Of a stretch of 64,000 nucleotides of DNA, positions 9,357-18,751 are shown in pieces. The translations under genes were made by a program, and so were the position numbers. The DNA is from DASRLE01 sp963825315 (GTDB lineage Bacteria > Verrucomicrobiota > Verrucomicrobiia > Limisphaerales > Palsa-1400). The stretch is taken from the NCBI GenBank assembly GCA_963825315.1, contig CAWGST010000001.1:2480001-2544000 (forward strand), read 5' to 3'. The notes under the pieces were generated by a model. The model was given only the letters and a program-made list of their open reading frames with translations, searched no databases and had not been told where the DNA came from. Position 1 is the first letter of the stretch; each line of letters starts with the position of its first letter.

Positions 9357-9818
9357 TCAGTTTGGTTTCACCAGTAACGCCACTTTCACCCCCATTGAAA
9401 TGATCGCGCCGTGCCCCTCGGCCATCAAGGCGAGCGCCGCGACCAGGGCAGCCACGCACAGCGCCAATCGCCGCGCCTCCTTATTCACCGCCAGATTGTT
9501 TGAGGCCGCGATGGGGAGATAAGTGGCCAGCAGCAGAAGCGTGATGACGAAATGCTCCTTTGTCTCCATGAAATAGTTGTGGGCGAACGGCCACGGCCCT
9601 TTGAGGATGACATCCTTGTCTGCCTTGTAATCCACTACATACCAATAGCCGCCGACCGCAAAGGCAAGCCACATGAAGACCGTTGCCGCCCAACACATTC
9701 TTCTGATCCGGGCTTGATTTGTGGCCGAGGCGTGCAACACATCCACAAAAATCCATACGACGGCCACGAGGCAAGCCATCCCGAAGAAAACATGCGCCAT
9801 CAAGATCAGTTCTTTCAT
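9357..9818 (-). CDS. conserved-looking membrane protein, four helices
   Basis: The 153-residue protein has hydrophobic segments near residues 5-27, 42-62, 88-105 and 118-138. A polar stretch 'PWPFAHNYFMETKEHF' before the third helix has two histidines that could bind a cofactor (inference). The start codon overlaps the stop of the upstream TPR/glycosyltransferase-like gene by 4 bases (ATGA), which implies translational coupling. I do not recognise the family. Confidence 0.65.
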   Translation of the reverse strand: MKELILMAHVFFGMACLVAVVWIFVDVLHASATNQARIRRMCWAATVFMWLAFAVGGYWYVVDYKADKDVILKGPWPFAHNYFMETKEHFVITLLLLATYLPIAASNNLAVNKEARRLALCVAALVAALALMAEGHGAIISMGVKVALLVKPN

Positions 9819-11470
9819 TTTTCAATTTCTGTTTGCAAGCGGTGCGCCGCCTCGAAATTGGGGTTCAGCAGCAGCGCTTGGGCGCACGCTTGCCGCGCTT
9901 TGGCCGGCTGCCCGGTCCGCTCATACACGCTGGCCAGGTTGTACCAGCGCTCCGAAAAGCCCGGATTCTGCCGCACCGCCAATTCCAGCAGCGCCACCGC
10001 TTCCCGCCACCGGCCAATTTTAGCCTCCGTCAAACCGAGTTGCGTTGTCAACTTATCATTTTCCGGGTAGAGCTGCCGCGCCTTTTGCAATGTGGCGATG
10101 ATCTCTTCCGCTTGCTCCGGAGACAATTTCTTTGCCGTCTGCCCCGCCGCCACCTGCGGAAGGCGCAAGACGGCCGACACCGCGTTTTTTTCGACACGCT
10201 TGATCCCCGGATGCTCGAACTCCGTGCGCACAAACAAGGTGAGGGCGTCCCGCCAGATTCCCATCCGATTCAGGCTCGCGCCCATCCAGATGACCATCAG
10301 CGCCGCCGCCGCCGCCGCCGCAAGGCGCGGGCGGAAGCGCGAGAAATTCAAGAATACGCCTCCCAGCGCCAGCAAAAAACCCATCAACGGCAAATAAAGA
10401 AACCGTTCCGCCATGTATTGCATCATCGGGACGAGGTTGGAAACCGGCAGCAGAAACAGGGCCATCCAAACCAAACCGAAGGCGGACATCCGCCACTCCG
10501 GCCGCCGCCACAGCCACGCGGCCAGCGCGCCGAAGAACAACACCAGAAACACTCCGCCCAGGACGCCGACTGAAAGGAACGGATGCGGCGGCGCTCCCAC
10601 CATGAAATTGTAATCGGCGCAGAACGGCGGAATGCCCCACAGCAGCCGCCAGTATTCCAACGCCACCGGAAACATGTCAATCAACGTTTGCCCGTAAGTT
10701 CCGGACAACGGCGGGCACTGGCTCGAGCGCCCCATGACCCAGTGCCGGCAGGCGGCATAAAAGAACGCCGCCAACAAAAACGGCATGGCCAGCTTCGCGC
10801 TCCGCCGCCACGGCAGCTTGTGAAATCCATGCAGCAGGAAAAACACCGCCAGCGCGAACGGCGCGGCCGATTCCTTCGCGAACACCGCCAAAAGAAACCA
10901 AACCAGGGCCGCGCCATAGCCGCGCCCGCCTTGGTTCCATTGCAAGAGCGACCTTGCCGCCGCCAGCACAAAAACAGCCGCCATCAAATCATCCAGGCAT
11001 TTTGCCCAGCAAACCGCCTCCGAGATGACCGGATGCGCGGCAAAGCCGAGCGCGATCAACAGCGAGGCCATCCGCTCCGCGGTCGAGACCCCGCCGGTCA
11101 GCCGTTGGCACAACAGCAGCGCAACCAAAAACAGCAGCATGGCCGCCGCGCCGTGCCAGAGGACATTGGCCAGATGAAAAATCCACGGTTGCGGCGTCTC
11201 CTTGCCGTCCAGCGCATACAGCAGCGCGTAAAAGGTATTGCGCAGCGGGCGGTAAGAAATGGACGGGGTCTCGGCGGATTGCGCCTCCATTCGGCAGAAA
11301 AACTTCGGGAAATTGGCCAGCGAGCGGATGCTCATATTTTGTGTGATATAAACCCCGTCATCCCACACAAAATCGAAGCGCGCCGTTTGACCCCAGAGCA
11401 ACAAGGCAAACAGCCCGATGAAACCGCAGCATAACCCGTTTTTGGACAGAAACTTTTGTGTTTCAATCAT
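9815..11470 (-). CDS. polytopic membrane protein with C-terminal TPR (PMT/TMTC-like)
   Basis: The protein of about 551 residues starts with one membrane helix followed by 'FDFVWDDGVYITQN', the acidic loop typical of GT-C fold glycosyltransferases such as O-mannosyltransferases and TMTC proteins. Some ten membrane segments follow, then TPR units from about residue 455 ('LELAVRQNPGFSERWYNLASVY', 'ACAQALLLNPNFEAA', quoted in parts). A role in protein or envelope glycosylation is inferred from the fold; the donor and acceptor are unknown. The ATG at 11470 overlaps the end of the DNA methyltransferase gene by 8 bases; a GTG at 11476 is an alternative. It is co-transcribed with the small membrane proteins downstream. 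Confidence 0.75.
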   Translation of the reverse strand: MIETQKFLSKNGLCCGFIGLFALLLWGQTARFDFVWDDGVYITQNMSIRSLANFPKFFCRMEAQSAETPSISYRPLRNTFYALLYALDGKETPQPWIFHLANVLWHGAAAMLLFLVALLLCQRLTGGVSTAERMASLLIALGFAAHPVISEAVCWAKCLDDLMAAVFVLAAARSLLQWNQGGRGYGAALVWFLLAVFAKESAAPFALAVFFLLHGFHKLPWRRSAKLAMPFLLAAFFYAACRHWVMGRSSQCPPLSGTYGQTLIDMFPVALEYWRLLWGIPPFCADYNFMVGAPPHPFLSVGVLGGVFLVLFFGALAAWLWRRPEWRMSAFGLVWMALFLLPVSNLVPMMQYMAERFLYLPLMGFLLALGGVFLNFSRFRPRLAAAAAAALMVIWMGASLNRMGIWRDALTLFVRTEFEHPGIKRVEKNAVSAVLRLPQVAAGQTAKKLSPEQAEEIIATLQKARQLYPENDKLTTQLGLTEAKIGRWREAVALLELAVRQNPGFSERWYNLASVYERTGQPAKARQACAQALLLNPNFEAAHRLQTEIEK

Positions 11471-13043
11471 TCTCACGGTCGAACAGCATCATTTCTGCGA
11501 AGACCTTTTTTGGATAGCCAGATCTCGACCATAAATGAGTTCGCGCGTTGTAACTCCAACTGCGCCGTTCAAGTTGTTTGGCAAATTCTTCCCGGTTCAG
11601 ATTCAAACAACTCAACGCACGGCGATGCCACAGTTCAATGACCAATCGGTTGAACAAAGCCTCGCTGGTAAAGCTGGTTGCGCCGTTGTTTAGGCAGGCG
11701 TCGAAAACATCGGAGAGAATCGCCTCTGAAGATTCAGCCGTCCTGGTTTTTGTCAGCTTCGCTTTTCTGGGAAATTTGGCTGGTTTGTAAAATGTCAAAA
11801 TCATCTCGCCCGCCAGCACGCTCGCGGAGTTCTTCTTTTTGTGCATGGACCAGATCACATCGCCGGTCTGTGTGATGGCTGCTTTGAGTTCCGCGCCACA
11901 TTCATCGGCCGTTTCAAGGATTGTGGCAAAGTAGCTCGTGTCCCAGTGTTGAAAAACAATCGAGAACCAGCGGTCGGATTTCAAAAGGCGGAAAGAAGTT
12001 TTGATGCTGCGCCCCAGACTTTGTTTGTAGTGCTCTTCCGTATGACCGCGCTCGCCGCCGACGATCGTTTCCTGCTCGCGCGTTTCATCCGTGACCGGAA
12101 AGCCAAGCCAGTGATTCCACAAGATTGAAAGGTCAAGATAACTGATGAACGCCCCGTAAGGCGGATCGGTGAAAATATAATCCACGCTGCCCGGCTTGAG
12201 GACCTTATCCAGTGTTGCGGCATCATGTGCCAGCACGCGGAAATTTTTCTTGCTGTCAAGATTGAGCAATCCGCCGGGCGCCTGTTGCTGATAATCCCGC
12301 CGTTCAAACACTTCCTTTTTTGCCGCAAGGACATTCAAGAAGCGGCCATGAAATGTTTCCCAAATCGGAAGTTCCACGGATCGCGCCGCAAGTTTGTAAC
12401 GGTAGATACTGAAGATGCTCGAACCGCCCCGACTCTCCGCGCGGCCTTTGGCGGAAAGAAAAGTTTTATTGAGTTTGGCAACCGAGGCTGACCAGGCTAA
12501 CAGAAGCAAGTCGCGGATGACGCCATCCTCACTTTCAATCGCCTGTTTAATCAATGCGAGCCCGGCCAACTGGCGTGGCGTGAACATTTCAATGAAAAAG
12601 TCCGCGTCCGAATTGCGCGGAAGACGGATGTTTTCCGGCAGCGGCAATTTTTGCAGCCATCGCTTCGCCACGGCCTCGTCTCTTTCGATTTCCCGAACTT
12701 GCTTGCAGCACGTTTGTTCCACTCGCTCGAATGCCTGGCGAAGCGGCGCGGTGGATGACAGGGTCGTGTCGGCGATGTTGCGTGCGATAAAATTGGCAAA
12801 AGGATTCAGGTCGTTTTGAATTGCACTGCGTCCGAGCAGGAACGCCTCGATTGCAGTAACGCCTGTGCCGCCAAACGGATCAAGCACCATATCGCCCTCT
12901 ACCGAATACCGCCGGATGTAATCCCGAACGACGTTTGCCGGGCGGCGGGTGAAGTAAGGATGTACCCCATAATGTCGCGCGTCCTCCTGTCGGGCGGCAG
13001 GAATTGCTTCAAGAATCGGTTCGATGTTGGCGCGGCTACTCAT
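11463..13043 (-). CDS. DNA methyltransferase of a type II restriction-modification pair
   Basis: The 526-residue protein has the S-adenosylmethionine motif 'DPFGGTG' at residues 55-61 and the catalytic motif 'TDPPYG' at 292-297. Motif I therefore precedes motif IV, as in gamma- and zeta-like amino-methyltransferases that make N6-methyladenine or N4-methylcytosine. The long middle part (about 100-260) probably includes target recognition. The start overlaps the stop of the endonuclease gene by 4 bases (ATGA), so the two are translationally coupled. Its own end overlaps the membrane glycosyltransferase-like gene, so host genes are fused to the cassette. The target site cannot be read from sequence. 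Confidence 0.85.
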   Translation of the reverse strand: MSSRANIEPILEAIPAARQEDARHYGVHPYFTRRPANVVRDYIRRYSVEGDMVLDPFGGTGVTAIEAFLLGRSAIQNDLNPFANFIARNIADTTLSSTAPLRQAFERVEQTCCKQVREIERDEAVAKRWLQKLPLPENIRLPRNSDADFFIEMFTPRQLAGLALIKQAIESEDGVIRDLLLLAWSASVAKLNKTFLSAKGRAESRGGSSIFSIYRYKLAARSVELPIWETFHGRFLNVLAAKKEVFERRDYQQQAPGGLLNLDSKKNFRVLAHDAATLDKVLKPGSVDYIFTDPPYGAFISYLDLSILWNHWLGFPVTDETREQETIVGGERGHTEEHYKQSLGRSIKTSFRLLKSDRWFSIVFQHWDTSYFATILETADECGAELKAAITQTGDVIWSMHKKKNSASVLAGEMILTFYKPAKFPRKAKLTKTRTAESSEAILSDVFDACLNNGATSFTSEALFNRLVIELWHRRALSCLNLNREEFAKQLERRSWSYNARTHLWSRSGYPKKVFAEMMLFDREND

Positions 13044-13924
13044 GACGACAGAAACCTTGCCAGGGATCGCACTTCCACAAAGTCAACATGTTCATACGGA
13101 TGTCGGATGTCATGATCCAGGCAAAGAACCACGGCACGCGGCAGACTTGGGTAATTTTGTTTCTGATACTCAAATCCGCTTGCTCGTTTTTTTATTTCGA
13201 CCGGGCAAGGATATTCAGGATAGTCGGCAAAGCGAAATGAACTTGTCGGACAATCATAGCCTATCAACAAATAAGGCCCAAGGCTCAACCCCAAATGGTC
13301 AAACGCGCCGGCAAGCCGCAACAAATCTGCTTCACTGACCAATTTTACCTTTGGCTCACTGTAGTGTTGAACAAAGCGTTTGAACTGCGACACAGTCCAA
13401 GCCAAGGCATCAGGATTTGCCTTTCGTGCGCGTTCAATCTGTTTTTTCCAGAGTTCGCTTTGGAAATGAGCATGAAAAGAAAGCGGTTCCATTGTTGAAG
13501 GCAGGATTTCGCGGAAGCTTTTTTGCCGCCAATGCACTTCAGTCGGAAAAAGAATAAACCTGCTTTTCTTGTCGAATCTAATTTCAATGTCTATGCGTTC
13601 AAAATCACGGCGGGCATTCAGAGCGAACCAACGACGGATCGCCTCGCCAATGGACTCTATGGATTCTCCTTTCTGAATCCGATAATGTTGAGCGTTGGCC
13701 TTGACAATTTTTCCTTCGACAATTTTGTGGTCGGGATCCACCGCATTAAAAGGTGTTTCAACCGGCCCGTATGGAGTTTGAAGAATCACTTGGCATTTTT
13801 TATGCCGCTGGATGTGTTCAAGAATATGCTCCGGTGCGTCTTGCAGCCAATATTGCGGCCCGCCGCTCTTTCCCACTTTTGTTTGTTGAAGGTGCATAAT
13901 CCATTCAATGATTGCGCCGGCCAA
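13040..13924 (-). CDS. probable type II restriction endonuclease
   Basis: The product of about 294 residues lies directly before the DNA methyltransferase and overlaps it by 4 bases. Near the C-terminus there is 'DYPEYPCPVEIKKR', where Glu243 and Lys245 form the E-x-K part of a PD-(D/E)xK nuclease core. Acidic residues before it may be the metal ligand. The context and this motif support a restriction enzyme, but I cannot assign a specificity family. An internal ATG giving 'MHLQQTKVGKSGGP' could be the true start, since the first nine residues look unlike the rest. Upstream lies a MITE-like element that may carry the promoter. Confidence 0.7.
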   Translation of the reverse strand: MAGAIIEWIMHLQQTKVGKSGGPQYWLQDAPEHILEHIQRHKKCQVILQTPYGPVETPFNAVDPDHKIVEGKIVKANAQHYRIQKGESIESIGEAIRRWFALNARRDFERIDIEIRFDKKSRFILFPTEVHWRQKSFREILPSTMEPLSFHAHFQSELWKKQIERARKANPDALAWTVSQFKRFVQHYSEPKVKLVSEADLLRLAGAFDHLGLSLGPYLLIGYDCPTSSFRFADYPEYPCPVEIKKRASGFEYQKQNYPSLPRAVVLCLDHDIRHPYEHVDFVEVRSLARFLSS

Positions 13925-13993
13925 CCACTGTTCGCAAGCCCGCCCCGCCGCTAAAACGGCTGCCAGAAAGTCGTCGGAAAGGGTTCGTTCCGA

Positions 13994-14138
13994 GTATTAC
14001 TCTGTTAAGTTGCGCAAACTGCGAGTGAAGAATGAAATGTGTTGAAAGAGCAAAATCCGGTCGCCCAATCGCGGTTTTCGTCAATGTTTATGGGCATTTC
14101 ATGCTTTTTTTCCGATCTTATACTTAACAAAGTAATAC
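13994..14138. repeat. 145-bp MITE-like element with 17-bp inverted ends
   Basis: GTATTACTCTGTTAAGT at 13994-14010 and ACTTAACAAAGTAATAC at 14122-14138 are inverted copies with one mismatch. The interior encodes nothing. The element sits between the restriction-modification operon and a methyltransferase fragment. A non-autonomous transposon is the simplest reading; a target duplication is not clear. Confidence 0.55.
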
Positions 14139-14222
14139 GAGCATGTCCGCATTTTGATGATCTGGACTCATAGAAACCTCTGGTTGGCGGACGGTTCGCT
14201 TCCCGCCTGTCGCCACGATTCA

Positions 14223-14363
14223 TCAGTTGATTTTTGCGTCATGCCAGGAATCCGCATTGGAATTGAACGGCGGGTCAAGATAAACAAGGTCCACACTCGC
14301 GTCTGGAAATAGTTTCGCATCCCTCAACAAACCCAGATTATCGCCAAAGAATAGCCGGTTCAT
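14223..14363 (-). pseudogene. N-terminal remnant of a second DNA methyltransferase
   Basis: A 46-residue frame begins 'MNRLFFGDNLGLLRDAK' and continues 'SVDLVYLDPPFNSNADSW' before a stop. This is the typical start of amino-methyltransferases in which motif IV (DPPF) comes first, as in type III and some type II enzymes. The rest of the protein (normally several hundred residues) is missing. It is a different class from the intact methyltransferase nearby, so it is a relic of another system, not a duplicate. Confidence 0.75.
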
Positions 14364-14687
14364 TCACAGGCAGTTTAAGCGCCCGAAATCCAAGAGACAA
14401 ACCCAAATAAATCGCATTAAGGCATTGTGAAAAAGCAACGCGTTTTTGGACAGATATTGTCGTTTTCTTTTGACCGGGTCACGCCAGCGGCGCGGGCCAA
14501 AGCGAAGGAGAAAAGGGTCGCTCAGGCAGTGTGAACAGGCCGGCCACGGGTCTGCTCGCAACTTTTGCTTCATGCCGGCTTCTTTCCTGCGCCTTATTTT
14601 GTCAGCCAAAGGACAAAAAAAGATTGACTTTGGCCGACAGCTTGTGGAAGATTTCACGCGTTGAGTTTAACAGAAAGCCATAAGCCC
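14364..14687. other. non-coding gap before the tail-fibre-like gene
   Basis: Frames on both strands are short and unlike proteins. The promoter of the downstream secreted protein is expected here, but I see no clear -35/-10 pair. A phrase 'TGTCAGCCAAAGGACAAAAAAAG' region at about 14600-14622 is A-rich and may be part of the leader. Confidence 0.4.
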
Positions 14688-17639
14688 ATGAGAAAATGCC
14701 TGTTGTTTCTTGTCACGTTGACCTTCCTCGCGGTCACTAATGGCCTGCCCGCCCAAGGCACGGCCTTCACCTATCAAGGCCAGTTGAGCGCCAGTGGGGC
14801 TCCGGCCAATGGACAGTACGACTTCACGTTCGCGCTGTTCAACAGCAGCACCACCAACACCGGCCAGGTCGGCGGCGCCCTGACCAACCTTGACGTGGGC
14901 GTGACCAACGGCCTCTTCACCGTCACGCTCGACTTTGGCGCGAATTTCCCCGGCGCGAGCCGGTGGCTGGCCATCGGCGTGCGCACCAACGGCGGCAGCA
15001 GCTTCACCGCGCTCAACCCGTTGCAGGAACTGACGCCCACGCCGTATGCGATTTATGCCCCCACCGCCGGGGCGGCGGCGAGCGCGAACTCGGTGGCGGG
15101 ATCGAACATCGTCGGAACAATCACTCCGGCGCAACTGCCGGCCGGCATTATTACCAACGGCGAAACCGGAGTGAACATTTCCGGCTCCTTCACCGGCAAC
15201 GCGGCCGGGCTGACCAATCTCAATCCGGCAGCCCTGGCGGCGAATGCCGTTCCTGTTCCTGTTTCGACGAATTATTTGACAAATGAATATGTTACAAATG
15301 GAACCTATACGATCACTGTTCCCTCCGCGGCGACCCAAATGGTGGTCAAACTTTGGGGGGCTGGGGGAGGGCCATCCACTGATACCGATGGCGGCGGCGG
15401 CGCCTTCTCGCAAGTCACGCTCAATGTGACACCGGGGAATACCTACGTGGTGGTAGTGGGCCAAAACGGCGGCTATGGAGGGGGCGCCGGGGCCAATGAC
15501 GGGTCTGGCGGAGTTGGCACGAGCGGAGCCGGCAATGGAGGCCAGGCCAGTTCGTTGTTCCAGTACACCGGTTCAGCCTACATCATGAATGCGGTGGCAG
15601 GTGGCGGCGGCGGCGGCGGCGGCGCGGGCGGAAGTGGATATGGTGGAAATTCAGGCCAGGGTATCGGCTCGGGTTCCGGATACTCGACTAATGCAACGAC
15701 CATTGGAGAGCCCAGCCTGAGTCAGATGGGTGGGGATGGAGAGGCCGGTGTAAACGTGGGTCAACCCGGTGGAGGAAGCGGTGGAGGGTATGGAGGTGGC
15801 ACAGCCAGCGGAGACGGTCAATCCGGAGGGGGCTACTCGTATGGAGACTTGGCCATCGCCGGAGGCCTCAACACACCCGGTAATACGAGCGATCCCAATT
15901 ATCTGGCCGGCGCGGCTGATGGGGGAAATTACCAGACCGGCCCTGCCAGCGGCAGTGACGGATTGGCGGTCGTCATTTTCACACAGATTTTCACACGGAC
16001 GGCCATCGCCTTTTCTTTGCCCGTGCAAGCGCCTTCGTTCGAGGGAAATGGCTCAATGCTCAGCAACCTCAATGCTTCGCAAATAACGGGCACGATCGAT
16101 TCTTCCAACGTGATCATTGGCGGAGCCGCCAGCAACCTCGTCGCGCCCTTGACCTTGCCGCCCAATGTGCCTGCTTCTCCCATTGGAGCAGTGGGCCCTT
16201 ATAGCATCAATTCGCTGGCGGTCGCCGGGCGGTATGTCTGTGCCCTCGGATTCGGCCTGCAAATATTTGATGTGAGCGCGCCGTCCTCGCCCGTCCTGGC
16301 CGGTTATCTGGGCAGTGTCGTTAGCAGTGCGCCGGGCAGCGGATGCCTGGCGGTGGCGGGTCGCTATGCTTACGCCATCGATGATGGACTGTACACCGTT
16401 GACATCGGCAACCCTGGTGCTCCCGTGGTTGTGGGTTCGGTCAGCGCGGCGGGCGGCGTTTTTCCTCAAGCCGTCGCCGTGGCGGGGCGTTACGCTTACG
16501 TTGCGAACAGTTTCACCGGTGGTGGCAGCCTTCAAGTTTTTGACATTGGCAAAACAACGCCTGTCAGCGTAAGCACTGTAGCAACGGCAACCTACCCCAA
16601 TGCCATCGCCATCTCAGGTCACTATGCCTATTTGGCTGAGGGATCGACGGGGAGCGGCGCCCTGCAGGTTTTTGATATCACCGATCCTGCGTCCCCCACC
16701 GCCGTCGGTCAAGCGGGTATTTATGAGGGGCTGGCCATTGCAGTCTCCGGCCGCTATGCCTATTCGAGCGGCAACGGCGATTTTTATATTACGGACGTCA
16801 CCAATGCCACCTCCCCGACAAATGTCGTAACCGTCTCAACGCCGGGTTTTTATGAATACGCCGTGGCTGTGGCGGGCCGTTATGCCTTTATTGGAGGCCA
16901 AAATAATGCGACAATCTACGTGTACGATGTCAGCACCCCAGCCTCTCCAACGCTGGTCGGGACGATCGGCTTGGGCGGGGTAACCTCGCTGGCGGTGTCA
17001 GGGCGCTATCTCTATGCGGGCAACTCCAGTGGACTGTCTATTTTTGATTTAGGCGGGGAATATGCCCAGTCATTGGAAGTCGGCACCCTGGAAGCGGGCA
17101 CACTCCAAACGCGCGATACGGCAACCGTAGGCAACAACCTTAACGTGCGCGGCGGCTTGATCACCGGCGGCAACGCCCTGGTCACGGGCGGTTTGAGTGT
17201 CAGCGGCACGGGCATTGCCTCGCCCAATTACGCCCTCTACGCCAACGGTGTCGTGGCCGGTGTGGGCGCATACGTCAATGCCTCCGATGCGCGTTACAAG
17301 ACGAACATCGAACCATTGACCCATGCGCTGGACAAAATCATGGCCATGCGCGGCGTGGAATACGACTGGCGCAGCAATGCCTTCCCGCAGGTGAATTTTG
17401 ACCACGGCAAGCAGCTTGGGTTCGTCGCGCAGGAGATCAAGGAGGTGCTGCCGGAAGTGGTATCACAAGATGCCCAGGGCTATTATTCCATTGCCTACAG
17501 CAAGGTGATCCCGGTCTTGGTCGAAGCCATCAAAGATCAACAAAAGGAAATGGCGGAAAAGAACGGCGAGATTCAAGACTTGAAGCAGAGTGTGGCTGAA
17601 TTGAAGCAACGGGTGCAGTCTCTCTCTGAAAAGAAGTGA
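14688..17639 (+). CDS. secreted tail-fibre-like protein with peptidase S74 chaperone domain
   Basis: I chose the ATG at 14688 because it opens a normal signal peptide (ending LPAQ). The 983-residue product has an N-terminal domain repeated in verrucomicrobial proteins ('FTYQGQLSASGAPANGQYD'). A glycine-rich domain follows (about residues 200-450, 'VVKLWGAGGG'), then several LVIVD-type beta-propeller repeats ('VAGRYAYVAN...LQVFDI', about 500-790). The end carries 'SDARYKTNIEPL' and 'LGFVAQEIKEVLPEVV', the peptidase S74 autoprocessing chaperone of phage tail spikes; Ser866 is the expected self-cleavage residue. A coiled coil ends the chain. The protein probably trimerises and is displayed on the surface. 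The next gene starts 7 bases downstream. Confidence 0.85.
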   Translation: MRKCLLFLVTLTFLAVTNGLPAQGTAFTYQGQLSASGAPANGQYDFTFALFNSSTTNTGQVGGALTNLDVGVTNGLFTVTLDFGANFPGASRWLAIGVRTNGGSSFTALNPLQELTPTPYAIYAPTAGAAASANSVAGSNIVGTITPAQLPAGIITNGETGVNISGSFTGNAAGLTNLNPAALAANAVPVPVSTNYLTNEYVTNGTYTITVPSAATQMVVKLWGAGGGPSTDTDGGGGAFSQVTLNVTPGNTYVVVVGQNGGYGGGAGANDGSGGVGTSGAGNGGQASSLFQYTGSAYIMNAVAGGGGGGGGAGGSGYGGNSGQGIGSGSGYSTNATTIGEPSLSQMGGDGEAGVNVGQPGGGSGGGYGGGTASGDGQSGGGYSYGDLAIAGGLNTPGNTSDPNYLAGAADGGNYQTGPASGSDGLAVVIFTQIFTRTAIAFSLPVQAPSFEGNGSMLSNLNASQITGTIDSSNVIIGGAASNLVAPLTLPPNVPASPIGAVGPYSINSLAVAGRYVCALGFGLQIFDVSAPSSPVLAGYLGSVVSSAPGSGCLAVAGRYAYAIDDGLYTVDIGNPGAPVVVGSVSAAGGVFPQAVAVAGRYAYVANSFTGGGSLQVFDIGKTTPVSVSTVATATYPNAIAISGHYAYLAEGSTGSGALQVFDITDPASPTAVGQAGIYEGLAIAVSGRYAYSSGNGDFYITDVTNATSPTNVVTVSTPGFYEYAVAVAGRYAFIGGQNNATIYVYDVSTPASPTLVGTIGLGGVTSLAVSGRYLYAGNSSGLSIFDLGGEYAQSLEVGTLEAGTLQTRDTATVGNNLNVRGGLITGGNALVTGGLSVSGTGIASPNYALYANGVVAGVGAYVNASDARYKTNIEPLTHALDKIMAMRGVEYDWRSNAFPQVNFDHGKQLGFVAQEIKEVLPEVVSQDAQGYYSIAYSKVIPVLVEAIKDQQKEMAEKNGEIQDLKQSVAELKQRVQSLSEKK

Positions 17640-17646
17640 GGCGTTT

Positions 17647-18093
17647 ATGAAGAAGTGCATTTGCCTTTTTGGTTTGCTGATTCCGGCATTAGGCCAGGCG
17701 CAAAGCTACTCCATTGACTGGTATAAAGTCGCCGGGGGCGGCGGCACGAGTACCAACGGTCCATACAGCTTGAGCGGCACCGTCGGCCAGCAGGATGCCA
17801 GTACCGCGATGACCGGCGGCAATTACTCCCTTACCGGCGGCTTTTGGAGCCTCATTTCCGTGGTGCAAACACCCGGCGCACCCAACCTGACCATCACGCA
17901 GTCGGGCAACAGCGTCATTGTCTCCTGGCCGGACACGGGCAGTTACACCTTGCAACAGAACAGCAATCTGGCTGTATCGGCGGGCTGGGCCACCAGTGGA
18001 TATCCAGTCACCACCAACTCCCCCGCCGGCACCAACAGCATCACCATCACGCCGCCCGCCGGAAATCTATTCTTCCGTCTGGCCAATCCCTGA
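17647..18093 (+). CDS. small secreted protein of verrucomicrobial type
   Basis: The 148-residue protein has a signal peptide (ending LGQAQS), then 'YSIDWYKVAGGGGTST' and 'GQQDASTAMTGGNYSL', a signature found in many exported proteins of this phylum, and finally a beta module with 'VSWPDTGSYTLQQNSNL' and 'NLFFRLANP'. It starts 7 bases after the S74-domain protein and is likely co-expressed, perhaps exported to the same place. No enzyme motif is present. Confidence 0.75.
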   Translation: MKKCICLFGLLIPALGQAQSYSIDWYKVAGGGGTSTNGPYSLSGTVGQQDASTAMTGGNYSLTGGFWSLISVVQTPGAPNLTITQSGNSVIVSWPDTGSYTLQQNSNLAVSAGWATSGYPVTTNSPAGTNSITITPPAGNLFFRLANP

Positions 18094-18317
18094 AACGCAT
18101 GGAGCAACGAAGTTGTCACCTGAAGAAAATTCATAAACACCTGGATGACAACTGGTTATGATTGTTCAACTGGAAAAAAGCGGAAAATTTCACGGTTTTT
18201 TCCAGGCACATTGCTCTTGAGAAATTCAAAAGCATTGCAATTTGCAAGGTTTCGAAAAACGGACTGGCCCCCATTCGCGCAATTGACAGGCGATTCGTCT
18301 TGCGGGATGATGCGCCC

Positions 18318-18740
18318 ATGGAAAAAATTATTTATCCGCGCAGTCCGCGCGAAATGATGTCGGGCTGGGTCTATCTGCCCCGGTTCGTGGATAAAATCCG
18401 GCTGCATAAGGCCGGCAAACTTCATGCCGATTATCAGGAGAATTTCACCAAGGGCTTCGACGCCGCCTGGCTCAAGGCCGCGGGCCTTTCCGCCGAAACT
18501 TTCCTCGAGGTCGTCAAAAATTCCGTGACCGACGGCGAGGTGGCCGATTGGGTCGCCAAAAATGTCCGGAAGTCGGAGGCCGATAAAGCCGCCTTCCGCG
18601 ATTTTGTTCTCAATCGCGGGCGTGACGACGAAGCCGGCAAAGCCCGTTTGAAAATGCGCAAGGAGGAAGCGGGTTTCGCCCAACGCGACGATATTCAAAC
18701 CTTTGTCGATTTCATTGACGCGGATGAGAAGAGAATTTGA
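18318..18740 (+). CDS. DUF5069 family protein
   Basis: The 140-residue product starts 'MEKIIYPRSPREMMSGW' and continues 'LPRFVDKIRLHKAGKLHADYQ' in parts, the DUF5069 signature. The frame extends 52 codons upstream but that part has a different composition, so I place the start at 18318. DUF5069 proteins are small, soluble and of unknown function. The gene faces the convergent Gfo/Idh/MocA gene with an 11-base gap. No partner is implied. Confidence 0.8.
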   Translation: MEKIIYPRSPREMMSGWVYLPRFVDKIRLHKAGKLHADYQENFTKGFDAAWLKAAGLSAETFLEVVKNSVTDGEVADWVAKNVRKSEADKAAFRDFVLNRGRDDEAGKARLKMRKEEAGFAQRDDIQTFVDFIDADEKRI

Positions 18741-18751
18741 CGCGCGGATGG

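Noticed and set aside
18156..18698. 180-residue minus-strand frame
   Set aside because: Antisense to DUF5069, which has the family motif on the plus strand.
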